Origin: Rhizobiaceae bacterium
GTDB lineage: Bacteria; Pseudomonadota; Alphaproteobacteria; Rhizobiales; Rhizobiaceae
Assembly: GCA_019635755.1 (NCBI GenBank)
Contig: JAHBYW010000008.1
Span: 62,001-126,000 of the forward strand
DNA length: 64,000 nucleotides
Direction of reading: 5' to 3'
Notes under the pieces: model-generated
Seen by the model: only the letters and a program-made list of their open reading frames with translations
What the model was told of the DNA's origin: nothing
The model's database searches: none
Translations under genes and position numbers: made by a program
Shown here: piece after piece, positions 25,846-35,308 of the stretch
Position numbering within the stretch: position 1 is the stretch's first letter
Layout: each line of letters opens with the position of its first letter

Positions 25846-27441
25846 TCAGCTTTTCTTCTCGACCAGCCGGTAGAAGACGAAATCGGAGGTCGCGCCGTTG
25901 ACGAAGCCCGATACGTTCGGCCCCATCGCCACCTGCTTCACGGCCTGGAACATGATGACGAAGGGCGCCTTCGCCTGGATCTTCTTCTGGAGGTCGATGT
26001 ACATCGTGTTGCGCTTCTCCGCATCCGGCTCGGCGAGCGCTGCCATCGTCTCCTTGTTCAGCTCCTCCGGCACCGCCCAGGCGTTGCGCCACGTGGTCGT
26101 CGACGCATATTTGTCGTCGGAGTTGTCCGCATTGTAGGCGAAGGCCTTGGCGTTCGAATGCGGGTCCATGAAGTCCGGGCCCCAGTAGAGCAGCATCGCC
26201 TCATGCGTGCGGGCGCGGTACTTGGTGATCACCTGCGCGCCGGTGCCGGGCAGGATCTCGAAGTTGATGCCGGCCTGCGCGAAGGACGACTGCAGCGACT
26301 GCGCGATGTCCGTGAAGGGCGCGGAGTTGATCACGTCGAGCGTGACCGTGATCGGCAGCTTCACGCCGGCATCGGCGAGGATCTTCTTCGCCTTCTCCAC
26401 GTCGTAGGTGAACGGCGTGTCGGTCAGGGCGCCCGGGAAGCCGGCCGGCCAGAACGCCTGGTGGATCTGCATCTGGCCCTTCAGGAACGTGTCCGTCATG
26501 CCCTTGTAGTCGACGAGATAGCGCGCGGCATCCCACACGGCCTCGTTGGTCAGCGCCTCGACCTTCTGGTTGAACGAGAACCAGTGGACCGCCGCCTGCG
26601 GATAGGTCTCGATCTTGATCGTGCCCTTGGTTTCGAGGCCGGCCACCTGGTCCGGCGTCAGGTTCTTCGCCATGTCGGCATCGCCCGATTCGAGCAGAAG
26701 CTGCTGCGTCGCGGCTTCCGCCACATGGCGGATGATGACCGACTTCATCTTCGGTGCGCCGCCGAAATAGTCGGGATTGGCGTCGAGGGTCAGCATCTCG
26801 CCAGGCCGATAGGCCCGCAGCGAGAACGGACCCGTGCCTGCGGAGTTGGCGTTGAGCCAGGCATTGCCGAGGTCGCCGTCGGTCTCGTGCTGCATGACGG
26901 TCGCTTCGTCGACGACGGACGCCGGGCGTGCGGCCAGCACGTTCAGAACATAGTTCGGCGAGAAGTCGCCGACATATTTGATCGTCACGGAACCGTCGCC
27001 GAGCGTCACCATCTGCTCGATGTTCTCGACCGTCCAGCCGAGGCCGGCGAGGATGAAGGCGGGCGCCTTGTTGAGAACCAGAACCCGCTTCCACGAGAAC
27101 AGCACGTCCTGCGGCCGCACCGGGTTGCCCGAGGTGAACTTCACGCCCTCGCGGAGCTTGAAGGTGATCGACTTGTTGGCCGCGTCGATCGTCCATTCGG
27201 TCGCCAGGCCGGCCGCAAGCGTCTCCGTGTCGGCGGCGTCGTACTGCACGAGGCGGTCGTAGGCGTTGGTCACGTATTCGCCCGACGAGAACTCGTAGGC
27301 CTGCGCCGGGTCGATGGCGACGATGTCGTCGATGTTCTGCGCGACGACGAGGACGTCTGCGGGCGTCGCCGCCCAGGCGCCGGCGAGCGGCACCGCCGTC
27401 GTCAGCATCGCGGCCACGAGGGCCTTCTTCAGGATATTCAT
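25846..27441 (-). CDS. ABC transporter substrate-binding protein, family 5 (peptide/nickel type)
   Basis: A 531-residue periplasmic protein of the DppA/OppA family. It has a Sec signal peptide (ILKKALVAAMLTTAVPLAG, then AWAAT), and the mature part contains the family segments DPAQAYEFSSGEYVTNAYDRLV (in part) and FKLREGVKFTSGNPV. ATG 27441 follows AAGGGAG and overlaps the stop of the regulator gene by 4 bases. The matching permeases and ATPases are on the opposite strand at 28226-31847, so the regulon is divergently organised. The ligand may be a peptide, opine or other small molecule. Confidence 0.92.
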   Translation of the reverse strand: MNILKKALVAAMLTTAVPLAGAWAATPADVLVVAQNIDDIVAIDPAQAYEFSSGEYVTNAYDRLVQYDAADTETLAAGLATEWTIDAANKSITFKLREGVKFTSGNPVRPQDVLFSWKRVLVLNKAPAFILAGLGWTVENIEQMVTLGDGSVTIKYVGDFSPNYVLNVLAARPASVVDEATVMQHETDGDLGNAWLNANSAGTGPFSLRAYRPGEMLTLDANPDYFGGAPKMKSVIIRHVAEAATQQLLLESGDADMAKNLTPDQVAGLETKGTIKIETYPQAAVHWFSFNQKVEALTNEAVWDAARYLVDYKGMTDTFLKGQMQIHQAFWPAGFPGALTDTPFTYDVEKAKKILADAGVKLPITVTLDVINSAPFTDIAQSLQSSFAQAGINFEILPGTGAQVITKYRARTHEAMLLYWGPDFMDPHSNAKAFAYNADNSDDKYASTTTWRNAWAVPEELNKETMAALAEPDAEKRNTMYIDLQKKIQAKAPFVIMFQAVKQVAMGPNVSGFVNGATSDFVFYRLVEKKS

Positions 27442-28109
27442 CGTCTGGTGCTCCCTTCTGAGGTGGAATGATGAGGTCCGGCGGCGCTGATGGCCGACGG
27501 GGATTTGCCTTGCGCGGCCGGCTGCTCGCCCTCCTGCCGCGGGCGCAGGATGGACATCGTGCCCGTCCACAGCAGGCGGGCCGGCCCGTCGCTCTCGTTC
27601 GCCCAGCTGTGGTCGCTGGAGCCTCTGAAGTGCAGGCTGTCGCCGGCCTTGAGGCGGATCGCCTCGCCGTCGACCGTTTGCACGATCTCGCCGTCGAGGA
27701 CGAAGAGCAGTTCGTCGCCCTCGTGGTGCACCATCTCAGACCGATGGCCCGGAGGCACCGTCATGATGAAGCAGGACAGCCCCCGGCCAGGGAATTCGGT
27801 GTGCAGCCGCTCGTAGATCATCGAGGATCCGGGAAGCGAGAAGGACAGCCGCGAGCCGGCGCGCGTGACGCCATCGCCTGCCGACGGCGTGGCGATGAAA
27901 TAGTCGACGTCGACGCCGAGGCCGCGCGCGATGCCGGCCAGCGCGCCGAGCGACGGCGTCGCCTGGTCGCGCTCGACCTGGCTCAGGAAGCCGACCGAAA
28001 GGCCGGCCGCGTCGCCCAGCGCCTGAAGGGTCATGTGGAGCTGCCGCCGTCGCGCCCGGATGAGCGCGCCGACCCGCGGCTGGGAGGAAATAGCCTGAGG
28101 TGCGTTCAC
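27438..28109 (-). CDS. XRE-family regulator with cupin domain
   Basis: A 223-residue regulator. The N-terminal helix-turn-helix includes ALGDAAGLSVGFLSQVERDQ and TPSLGALAGIARGLGV; the cupin domain starts near residue 115 (PPGHRSEMVHHEGDELLFVLDGE). GTG 28109 is preceded by GGAG at 10 bases; an upstream ATG at 28148 without a Shine-Dalgarno is possible. It is translationally coupled (ATGA) to the binding-protein gene and divergent from the transporter genes, so it very likely controls both in response to the imported ligand or its product. Confidence 0.87.
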   Translation of the reverse strand: MNAPQAISSQPRVGALIRARRRQLHMTLQALGDAAGLSVGFLSQVERDQATPSLGALAGIARGLGVDVDYFIATPSAGDGVTRAGSRLSFSLPGSSMIYERLHTEFPGRGLSCFIMTVPPGHRSEMVHHEGDELLFVLDGEIVQTVDGEAIRLKAGDSLHFRGSSDHSWANESDGPARLLWTGTMSILRPRQEGEQPAAQGKSPSAISAAGPHHSTSEGSTRR

Positions 28110-28130
28110 CCGGCGGCAGCTCCATCTAAA

Positions 28131-28151
28131 TTTTTTCGATGTAAGCAAAAA
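28131..28151. promoter_or_regulatory. Candidate operator in the divergent peptide-transporter promoter
   Basis: TTTTTTCGATGTAAGCAAAAA is an AT-rich imperfect inverted repeat in otherwise GC-rich DNA. It sits between the XRE-cupin gene and the permease gene. A TATGCT (28156-28161) could be a -10 element for the + genes. Binding by the adjacent regulator is an inference. Confidence 0.3.
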
Positions 28152-28225
28152 CTTTTATGCTATCCAAGTCCCAATTTGATGGTCCACAACGAATCCTGTC
28201 AGGATCCGGTACGCGCGAGGGGACT

Positions 28226-29299
28226 TTGGCGATAGAGCCGGCAGTCGAGCCGCGGACGGCCCGCCGAGGATCGCGCTCGCGGCGGGGGCAGAAGCTGGCG
28301 GCGTCGGCCGGCGCCTTCGTCTTGACGACGGCGCTGACCTTCCTCGGCCTCCTGGCGATCACCTTCTTCATCGGCCGGGTCATACCGATCGACCCGGTGC
28401 TCGCTGTCGTGGGCGACCGCGCGCCGCAGGACGTCTATCTGCGCGTCCGCTCGGAGATGGGGCTCGACCGGCCGCTGGTGGTGCAGTTCGCGTCCTATGT
28501 CGGCGACGTGCTGACCGGCAACCTCGGCATGTCCGTGTCGACCCAGCGCCCGGTGCTGGAGGATCTGAGCCGCGTCTTCCCCGCCACGCTGGAGATGGCG
28601 ACCCTCGGCATCCTCATCGGCGTCGCGCTCGGCGTGCCGATGGGCGTGTGGGCCGCCAGCCGCCAGGGCAGCATCCTCGACCAGATCATCCGCGTCATCG
28701 GCCTGCTGGGCTATTCCGTGCCGGCGTTCTGGCTGGGGCTGCTGGGGCTGCTCGTGTTCTACGCGAAGCTTAGATGGGTTGGCGGCCCCGGCCGCGTCGA
28801 CATCTTCTACGACGGGCTGGTGCCGCCGGTCACCGGGCTCATCCTCGTCGACAGCCTGATCGCCCGCGACACCGACGTGTTCTGGAACGCGGTCAGCCAC
28901 ATCGTGCTGCCGGCCTCCATCCTCGGCTTCTTCAGCCTCGCCTACATCGCCCGCATGACGCGGTCCTTCATGCTCGACCAGCTGGGGCAGGAATATGTGA
29001 CGACGGCCCGCGTCAAGGGCGTGCCGGAGCGCGACGTCATCTGGCGCCACGCGTTCCGGCCGATCCGCGTGCCGCTGATTACCGTCATCGGCCTCTCCTA
29101 TGCCGGCCTGCTGGAGGGCTCGGTGATGGTGGAGACGGTGTTCTCCTGGCCGGGCATCGGCAACTACCTGACCGGCGCCCTGCTCAACGCCGACATGAAC
29201 GCGGTGCTCGGCGCCACGCTGGTCGTCGGGGCGGTGTTCATCGCCATCAACAAGGTGTCTGACGTACTCTACCGCGTCCTCGATCCAAGGGCGAGGTGA
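28226..29299 (+). CDS. ABC transporter permease, DppB type
   Basis: A 357-residue permease. A basic N-terminal tail of about 35 residues precedes the first span (GAFVLTTALTFLGLLAITFF). Family segments MGLDRPLVVQFASYVGDVLTG and the coupling region ARVKGVPERDVIWRHAFRP are clear. The start is probably TTG 28226 behind GAGGGG; an ATG at 28157 is in frame but lacks a Shine-Dalgarno. The second permease gene follows 63 bases later. Confidence 0.88.
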   Translation: MAIEPAVEPRTARRGSRSRRGQKLAASAGAFVLTTALTFLGLLAITFFIGRVIPIDPVLAVVGDRAPQDVYLRVRSEMGLDRPLVVQFASYVGDVLTGNLGMSVSTQRPVLEDLSRVFPATLEMATLGILIGVALGVPMGVWAASRQGSILDQIIRVIGLLGYSVPAFWLGLLGLLVFYAKLRWVGGPGRVDIFYDGLVPPVTGLILVDSLIARDTDVFWNAVSHIVLPASILGFFSLAYIARMTRSFMLDQLGQEYVTTARVKGVPERDVIWRHAFRPIRVPLITVIGLSYAGLLEGSVMVETVFSWPGIGNYLTGALLNADMNAVLGATLVVGAVFIAINKVSDVLYRVLDPRAR

Positions 29300-29362
29300 G
29301 GTGATGGTGTCGCGCGAGATGATGACCATCGGTCGCCTCCCACTCTTCGGGGAATACCGCCA

Positions 29363-30271
29363 ATGACGACCACCACCCGCGACTGGCTCCTCTCCGAGAC
29401 GCCCGCCTCGCGCATGCAGGCGCGGCTCGGCCGCTCCTATCGCGTGTTCCGGGCCCTGCTGCGCAACCCGTTGGCGGTCGTCGGCGCGCTGATCGTCATC
29501 GCCCTGGTGGTGCTGGCGCTGTTTGCGCCGCTTTTCGCCACGCACTCGCCCTATGCCGGGGAGCTGACCGACCGGCTGAAGCCGCCCAGCGACGCCTTCT
29601 GGCTGGGCACCGACGAACTCGGACGGGACATCTGGTCGCGCATCGTCTATGGCGCGCGCATCACGCTGGCGATCGTCGTCCTTGTCGCCGCGATCGCCGC
29701 GCCGATCGGCATGGTCGTCGGCGCGGTGTCGGGCTATCTCGGCGGCTGGGCCGACCGCATCCTGATGGGCATCACGGACATCTTCTTGTCGATGCCGAAG
29801 CTGATCCTGGCGCTCGCCTTCGTCGCCGCGCTCGGTCCCGGCATCGAGAACGCCGTCATCGCCATCGCGATCACGTCCTGGCCGGCCTATGCCCGCATCG
29901 CGCGCGCCGAGACGCTGACCATCCGAAACGCGGAGTTCATCTCCGCGGTGCGGCTGCAGGGCGCGTCGGCGATGCGGGTGATCGTGCGCCACATCCTGCC
30001 GCTCTGCACGTCGTCGGTGATCGTGCGCGTGACGCTCGACATGGCCGGCATCATCCTCACGGCCGCGGGGCTGGGCTTCCTCGGGCTCGGCGCGCAGCCG
30101 CCGCTGCCCGAATGGGGCGCCATGATCAGCCGGGGCCGGTCGTTCATCCTCGATCAATGGTGGGTCGCGACGATGCCCGGCTTCGCCATCGTCATCGTCA
30201 GCCTCGGCTTCTGCTTCCTGGGTGACGGCCTGCGCGACGTGCTCGATCCGAAAAGCGGCAACCGTCAATGA
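29363..30271 (+). CDS. ABC transporter permease, DppC type
   Basis: A 302-residue second permease of the peptide-type importer. It has the family N-terminal segment, then FWLGTDELGRDIWSRIVYGARI, and the coupling loop VRLQGASAMRVIVRHILPLC. About six membrane spans are visible. ATG 29363 follows GGGGAA. The first ATPase gene overlaps its end by 4 bases (ATGA). Confidence 0.92.
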   Translation: MTTTTRDWLLSETPASRMQARLGRSYRVFRALLRNPLAVVGALIVIALVVLALFAPLFATHSPYAGELTDRLKPPSDAFWLGTDELGRDIWSRIVYGARITLAIVVLVAAIAAPIGMVVGAVSGYLGGWADRILMGITDIFLSMPKLILALAFVAALGPGIENAVIAIAITSWPAYARIARAETLTIRNAEFISAVRLQGASAMRVIVRHILPLCTSSVIVRVTLDMAGIILTAAGLGFLGLGAQPPLPEWGAMISRGRSFILDQWWVATMPGFAIVIVSLGFCFLGDGLRDVLDPKSGNRQ

Positions 30272-31106
30272 GCGAGCCGCTGCTGGATGTCGCAAACCTG
30301 CGGGTCCGCTTTCCCTCGCCGGGCGGACCGGTCGAGGTGGTGCGCGGCGTCTCCTTCACGCTCGGCCGGGAGCGGCTCGGCATCGTCGGCGAAAGCGGAT
30401 CGGGGAAGTCGCTGACCGGGCGGTCGATCCTGCGGCTGATCCGCCCGCCGGGGATCGTCACGGCGGACCGGCTGCGCTTTTCCGACATCGACCTGCTCCG
30501 GGCCGGCGAGTGGCAGATGCGCCGGATACGCGGCGCCCGCATCTCCATGGTCATGCAGGATCCGAAATTCTCGCTCAACCCGGTCATGACGGTCGGCGAG
30601 CAGATCGGCGAAGCGCTAGCCGTGCACAAGCGGCTGCCGCGGGGCCAGATGCGCCGTCGCGTCCTCGACATGCTGGAAGCCGTTCAGATCCGTGATCCGG
30701 AACGCGTCTTCGGCCTCTATCCGCACGAGGTTTCCGGCGGCATGGGTCAGCGCGTGATGATCGCCATGATGCTCATTCCCGAACCGGCCATCCTGATCGC
30801 CGACGAGCCGACATCGGCGCTCGACGTGTCGGTGCAGGGCGAGGTGCTGAAGCTGATGAACGACCTCATCACCCGCAAGGGCATGGGGCTGATCTTCATC
30901 AGCCACGACCTGCACCTCGTCTCGCAGTTCTGCGATCGGATCCTCGTGATGTATCGCGGGCGGATCGTCGAGGAGTGCGCGGCGGGCGAACTCGACCGTG
31001 CGTCGCACCCCTACACGCGCGGCCTGATCGCCGCCGTCCCGCGGATCGACGAGACTCGGGAGGAACTGCCGGTCCTCGACCGCGGCGCGTGGGAGGAGGC
31101 TGGCGC

Positions 31107-31110
<4 letters not shown>
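30268..31110 (+). CDS. ABC transporter ATP-binding protein, DppD type
   Basis: A 280-residue ATPase. It has Walker A GESGSGKS, Q-loop MVMQDPKFSLNP, signature VSGGMGQR, Walker B ending DEPTSALDVSVQ and H-loop FISHD. The C-terminal part is short: it ends soon after HPYTRGLIAAVP, so the usual oligopeptide/iron-sulfur extension is reduced. It is coupled by ATGA overlaps to both neighbours. Confidence 0.92.
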
Positions 31111-31847
<737 letters not shown>

Positions 31848-31874
31848 CGTGCAGGCCGACCCCGAGACCGGGTG

Positions 31875-32051
31875 TCAGGCTGGATCCCGCTCCACGCGCT
31901 GCCGCGCATCGACATCGCCCTCGTCTTCCGTCAGGCCGAACGGCGTCTTCGGCCTGTCACCCCGGTCGCTGCTGTCGAGAGGCGACTGCGGCTTCTCGCC
32001 GGGGCGCTCCACCGGCTTGCGGGCACCGGTCTCCCTGCGGTTGTCGTTCAT
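31875..32051 (-). CDS. Small hydrophilic hypothetical protein (58 aa)
   Basis: ATG 32051 follows AAGGAG with a 5-base spacer, a strong start. The product is 58 residues, highly charged and rich in D, R, E and P (NDNRRETGARKPVERPGEK), with no membrane segment, and is probably disordered. It is on the same strand as the downstream-oriented small-gene and stress-gene group. I do not recognise a family. Confidence 0.55.
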   Translation of the reverse strand: MNDNRRETGARKPVERPGEKPQSPLDSSDRGDRPKTPFGLTEDEGDVDARQRVERDPA

Positions 32052-32176
32052 TGAAACTCCTTGCCCCGCGAAGTCGGGCACTGACGGGTCCGCATTGGGG
32101 TGGCATGGCTACGGGCAGGTCGAAGCAACGGACGTGAGAGAGGCGGCATGGGGATGCCGCCCCTCTCTGGGGATGA

Positions 32177-33052
32177 CTACCAGGCGCGGTACCAGCCCAC
32201 GACATCGGTGCGCTGGTCGCGATGCTTGCCGCCGAGCGTGGCGGCAAAATAGGCCGCTGCACCAGCGACGAAGAGCGACGCTGCGGCGAGGAACGCCGCG
32301 ATCAGCGTCGCCTTGCGTGCTCGCTCGGCCGCGGCGAGCGCCTGGGCCTGCGCGGCCTGCGCTTCGCTCCACAACGCGTTGACCCGTTCCTGGGCGGCGG
32401 CTTCGTCGATGCCCGTGGACGTCGAGATCAACTGCGCCAGATACGCCCGGTCGCCGTCGGCCAGCGCGCCGTCATCCAGCGAGGTGGTCAGCACGCGGCC
32501 GATTTCGGCCCGGCCGTCCGCGGCGATGGGGCGTTCGCCGAGCGACGAGCCGCGCAGGAAGCGGTCGAGCGCGCCGTCATAGAGCGCCATGTCGGCGTCC
32601 GGGTTCGAGGCGGCGCCTGCCGCGACCGTGCTGGCGGAGACGGTGGCAACCGCGCCCGTGCCGGCTGCTCCGGTGAACGCAAGCAGACCGCTGATGACGA
32701 CCGCCACGGCCCAGACCAGCAGTCCGTGCGAACCGTCGCGGACGTCGGATTCCGATTCCGTCGCGTCGTAGTGCCGGCGCCGGAGCCGGCCCGCGAGATA
32801 ACCGCCGGCGAACAGGCTGCCGACCTGGACCCAGATCAGCCACAGGCCCGTCGCCACGGCCAACGCCGTGAACGAGGTCCAGTGGCCCTCGTCGAAATCG
32901 ACCATGCTGAGGCCGAGCGCGGAGCCGAAGACGAGCAGCACGGCGGAGATCGCCGATGCCAGGAAGGCGCCGGCGAAGATCGCCGGCCAGTCGACGTAGG
33001 AGCGGGTGTCGCTGTCCGCAGCGACGGGAGCGACCATGGACTGGGTTTCCAT
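32177..33052 (-). CDS. Hypothetical membrane protein
   Basis: 291 residues with hydrophobic segments at about 25-50 (IFAGAFLASAISAVLLVFGSA), 62-90, 110-150 and near the C-terminus (LIAAFLAAASLFVAGAAAYFAA). Between them lies a soluble segment of roughly 100 residues rich in D, A and E, including an alanine/glutamine/glutamate-rich helix (AQAAQAQALAAAERAR). It starts with DWPAIFAGA, a pattern seen in rhizobial envelope proteins of unknown role. Its GAGGAG Shine-Dalgarno overlaps the stop of the 24-residue gene just upstream, so the two are coupled. Confidence 0.7.
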   Translation of the reverse strand: METQSMVAPVAADSDTRSYVDWPAIFAGAFLASAISAVLLVFGSALGLSMVDFDEGHWTSFTALAVATGLWLIWVQVGSLFAGGYLAGRLRRRHYDATESESDVRDGSHGLLVWAVAVVISGLLAFTGAAGTGAVATVSASTVAAGAASNPDADMALYDGALDRFLRGSSLGERPIAADGRAEIGRVLTTSLDDGALADGDRAYLAQLISTSTGIDEAAAQERVNALWSEAQAAQAQALAAAERARKATLIAAFLAAASLFVAGAAAYFAATLGGKHRDQRTDVVGWYRAW

Positions 33053-33062
33053 CTGGCGCTCC

Positions 33063-33137
33063 TCAGTTCAGGCCGAGAAGGGACAGGATGAAGAGCACAA
33101 CGACGACAAGGCCGACGAGGTAGATGATACCGTGCAT
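33063..33137 (-). CDS. 24-residue membrane microprotein
   Basis: ATG 33137 follows GGGAGG with 8-base spacing. The 24-residue product is almost wholly hydrophobic (IIYLVGLVVVVLFILSLLGL) with one asparagine at the end, a single transmembrane helix. Its stop overlaps the Shine-Dalgarno of the downstream membrane-protein gene, which starts 10 bases later. Very short hydrophobic proteins of this kind recur in rhizobia next to stress genes; the function is unknown. Confidence 0.6.
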   Translation of the reverse strand: MHGIIYLVGLVVVVLFILSLLGLN

Positions 33138-33204
33138 GGAAATGCCTCCCGGGTTGGAATGTGCGTTAACTTGCGACGGCGACGGATGTTCCGGCTCGCC
33201 GCCG

Positions 33205-33417
33205 CTATTGTCTGTCGAGACGGGCTGCGTCCGTCGCGACCATGATCGCTTCCTCGATGGTGGCGCCGAGGTCGCGCTCGATCTGCGCGCGAGAGAAGCC
33301 GGCGGCGCGCGCGTGGGCTTCGCACTGGGACGCCAGTTCCGACACGACCATGGCGTTGTCGAAGTCCAGATTGTCGCGAAGCCACGCCGTCATGAAGGCC
33401 TGTACCGCCGCCTCCAT
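33205..33417 (-). CDS. Small hypothetical protein (70 aa, DUF768-like)
   Basis: A 70-residue, mostly helical, acidic protein without membrane segments (WLRDNLDFDNAMVVSELASQ, then AAGFSRAQIERDLG and TIEEAIMVATDAARL). The pattern resembles the small DUF768-type proteins common in Mesorhizobium, but that match is from memory of the family style. AGGTG lies before ATG 33417. It sits in the stress-type gene group. Confidence 0.6.
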   Translation of the reverse strand: MEAAVQAFMTAWLRDNLDFDNAMVVSELASQCEAHARAAGFSRAQIERDLGATIEEAIMVATDAARLDRQ

Positions 33418-33468
33418 GCGTCACCTATGGATGTCGGCGGTCAAGCGGCTGGCGCCCCGCCGGCCGGC

Positions 33469-33990
33469 TCAGGCCGCCTCCTGCATGGCGCGCTCATTGG
33501 CGCCGCCTTCGCCCAGACCGGACAGCGCCTCGTCGGTCGCTTCCTCTTCCGCGAGGGTTTCCTTGAGCAGGGCCGCCGCATCGTCCATGCCCAGCTGCTC
33601 GGCCCAGCTCACCAGCGTGCCGTAGCGCGCGATCTCGTAGTGCTCGACCGCCTGCGCGGCGGCGATGAGCCCGGCGTCGATGGCTGCCATGCCCTTGTAT
33701 TCCTCCATGATTTCCGTGCCTTCCTCGAGGATGCCGTCGATGGCGGGGCAGGTCTTCCCGCGCGCCGGCTTGTCGAGGAGCTGAAACACTTCCTCCAGCC
33801 GCTCGACCTGCGTTTCGGTCTCGGCCAGATGCTTCTCGAAGGCCGCGCCGACGTCATTGGACGACGACGCCTTGGCCATCTTGGGGAGTGCCTTGAGGAT
33901 CTTCTTCTCGGCGTAATAGATGTCCTTGATCCCGTCGAGGAACAGATCGTTAAGGCCCTTCTCGGACTTGGATTTCGGCTGCTTCGCCAT
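33469..33990 (-). CDS. Ferritin-like DUF892/YciF family stress protein
   Basis: A 173-residue helical-bundle protein. The start LNDLFLDGIKDIYYAEKKILKALPKM and the later HYEIARYGTLVSWAEQLG are typical of DUF892 (YciF), a ferritin-like family with carboxylate/histidine metal sites linked to osmotic and general stress. AGGAG lies 7 bases before ATG 33990. Its neighbours are other small hypothetical genes on the same strand. Confidence 0.9.
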   Translation of the reverse strand: MAKQPKSKSEKGLNDLFLDGIKDIYYAEKKILKALPKMAKASSSNDVGAAFEKHLAETETQVERLEEVFQLLDKPARGKTCPAIDGILEEGTEIMEEYKGMAAIDAGLIAAAQAVEHYEIARYGTLVSWAEQLGMDDAAALLKETLAEEEATDEALSGLGEGGANERAMQEAA

Positions 33991-34166
33991 GGGTTTCTCC
34001 TGGGGTGCTTGACGTCCGGTTTTTCGGTGGGAAGTCCCGCCGCCCAAACGCCGCCGGACAAACGGCGTTCCGCCCCCGGCCCATGCCGACGACAATTTCG
34101 CCGCCGCGGCGCATCATTTGATAATCGGCCGTGCCCTGCGGTGGCGGGCGGCCTCAGGGCGGCAAC

Positions 34167-34382
34167 TCAAAGGCGAGCGATCGACACGGTGACGGCGACC
34201 CGAACCCGCGGGACGTCGCTCTCGATGATGAGGACCGCGAGTTCCGGGATCGCAGCCGGCGTCTCCTTGGCGATATCCAGCAGCGCGAGCCGCGCGCTCT
34301 CGATCGCAGCGTCCAGGTCGTCGAACTCCACCGTCTCAACCGGCGCGTTCGACTCGTCGCTGAAGATGATGCCGAACCTCAT
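34167..34382 (-). CDS. Small hypothetical protein (71 aa, DUF6894-like)
   Basis: A 71-residue protein of alternating strands and one helix (ETVEFDDLDAAIESARLALL, then VLIIESDVPRVRVAVTVSI). The layout resembles the small DUF6894-type proteins of rhizobia. No signal or membrane segment is visible. It is divergent from the Crp/Fnr-type regulator across a 112-base gap. Confidence 0.55.
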   Translation of the reverse strand: MRFGIIFSDESNAPVETVEFDDLDAAIESARLALLDIAKETPAAIPELAVLIIESDVPRVRVAVTVSIARL

Positions 34383-34456
34383 CGGCAGCTAATCCGCCAG
34401 GCTGCCAGCCAGTTCCGGAGAGAAGCCGCCAATGCAACGGAATAGTCCGCCCGGAA

Positions 34457-34470
34457 TTAACATATGTGAA
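34457..34470. promoter_or_regulatory. Candidate palindromic site upstream of the Crp/Fnr-type regulator
   Basis: TTAACATATGTGAA is a near-palindrome around ACATATGT, 25 bases before the regulator start and 75 bases before the divergent small gene. It could serve autoregulation; the exact consensus of this regulator class is unknown to me. Confidence 0.3.
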
Positions 34471-34494
34471 CGCCCCGATCCGGGGATCGTGTAG

Positions 34495-35280
34495 ATGCCC
34501 GATTTGCGAACGATCCCTCCGGCTCCAGGCGTTGGTTCGTCCGGAGTGCAAATGGCAGCTATTTCCCCACAGGCGGTCTTCATAGAAAAACTGGCGGCCA
34601 TCTTCCCGCTCGGAGCGGCCGAGCGGACTGCGCTGGAAAACGTTCCGGTCAAGGTCGTGGAGTTGCGCCGCGGCCAGGACGTCGTCCGTCAGGGCGACCG
34701 GCCTACGCGCTGCTGCATCCTCTTCGAGGGTTTCGCCTGCTGGTCGAAGGTGACCAAGGAAGCCAACCGGCAGATCCTGGGCATCCATATCCCCGGCGAC
34801 CTGCCCGATCTCCACAGCCTCCATCTCAGCTTCATGGACAGCACGTTGACGGCAATGACGACGTGTTCGGTCGGCTATGTGAAGCATGAGGTGGTGCGCG
34901 ATCTCTGCGACCGCTACCCTGGCATCGCCCGCGCGCTCTGGCGCAGTACGCTGGTCGACGGCGCGATCTTCCGCGAGTGGGTGGCCAATATCGGCGGGCG
35001 GCAGGCCTATCAGCGCATCGGCCACCTGCTGTGCGAGATCTTCGTGCGTCTTAGCGCCGTCGGCCGCGTCGTGGATGGCCGGTGTCGGTTGCCGTTCACC
35101 CAGAGCGAACTCGCCGAGGCCGCCGGCCTGTCGATCGTGCACGTCAACCGGACGCTGCAGGAATGGCGGAAGCAGGGGCTCATCGAGTTGCTGTCTGGCC
35201 AACTCACCATTCCCGACCTCGCGGCGGCATGCGAGGCGGCGGACTTCGACCCCTCCTACCTTCATTTCAAGGACGGGTGA
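34495..35280 (+). CDS. Crp/Fnr-family transcriptional regulator
   Basis: 261 residues: an N-terminal cyclic-nucleotide-binding-like domain (LENVPVKVVELRRGQDVVRQGDRPTRCC region) and a C-terminal winged helix with RLPFTQSELAEAAGLSIVHVNRTL as the helix-turn-helix. The Fnr cysteine cluster is absent, so it is not an oxygen sensor of that type. The start may be ATG 34495 or 34552. It is adjacent to small and DUF892 genes and may regulate a stress response. Confidence 0.9.
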   Translation: MPDLRTIPPAPGVGSSGVQMAAISPQAVFIEKLAAIFPLGAAERTALENVPVKVVELRRGQDVVRQGDRPTRCCILFEGFACWSKVTKEANRQILGIHIPGDLPDLHSLHLSFMDSTLTAMTTCSVGYVKHEVVRDLCDRYPGIARALWRSTLVDGAIFREWVANIGGRQAYQRIGHLLCEIFVRLSAVGRVVDGRCRLPFTQSELAEAAGLSIVHVNRTLQEWRKQGLIELLSGQLTIPDLAAACEAADFDPSYLHFKDG

Positions 35281-35308
35281 GGGCGCCACGAGGCGTCCCT
35301 TCGGTCGC

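Noticed and set aside
28199-30295. 698-codon open frame on the minus strand
   Set aside because: Shadow of the two peptide permease genes; the product is dominated by D, R, H, E and Q repeats with no domain.
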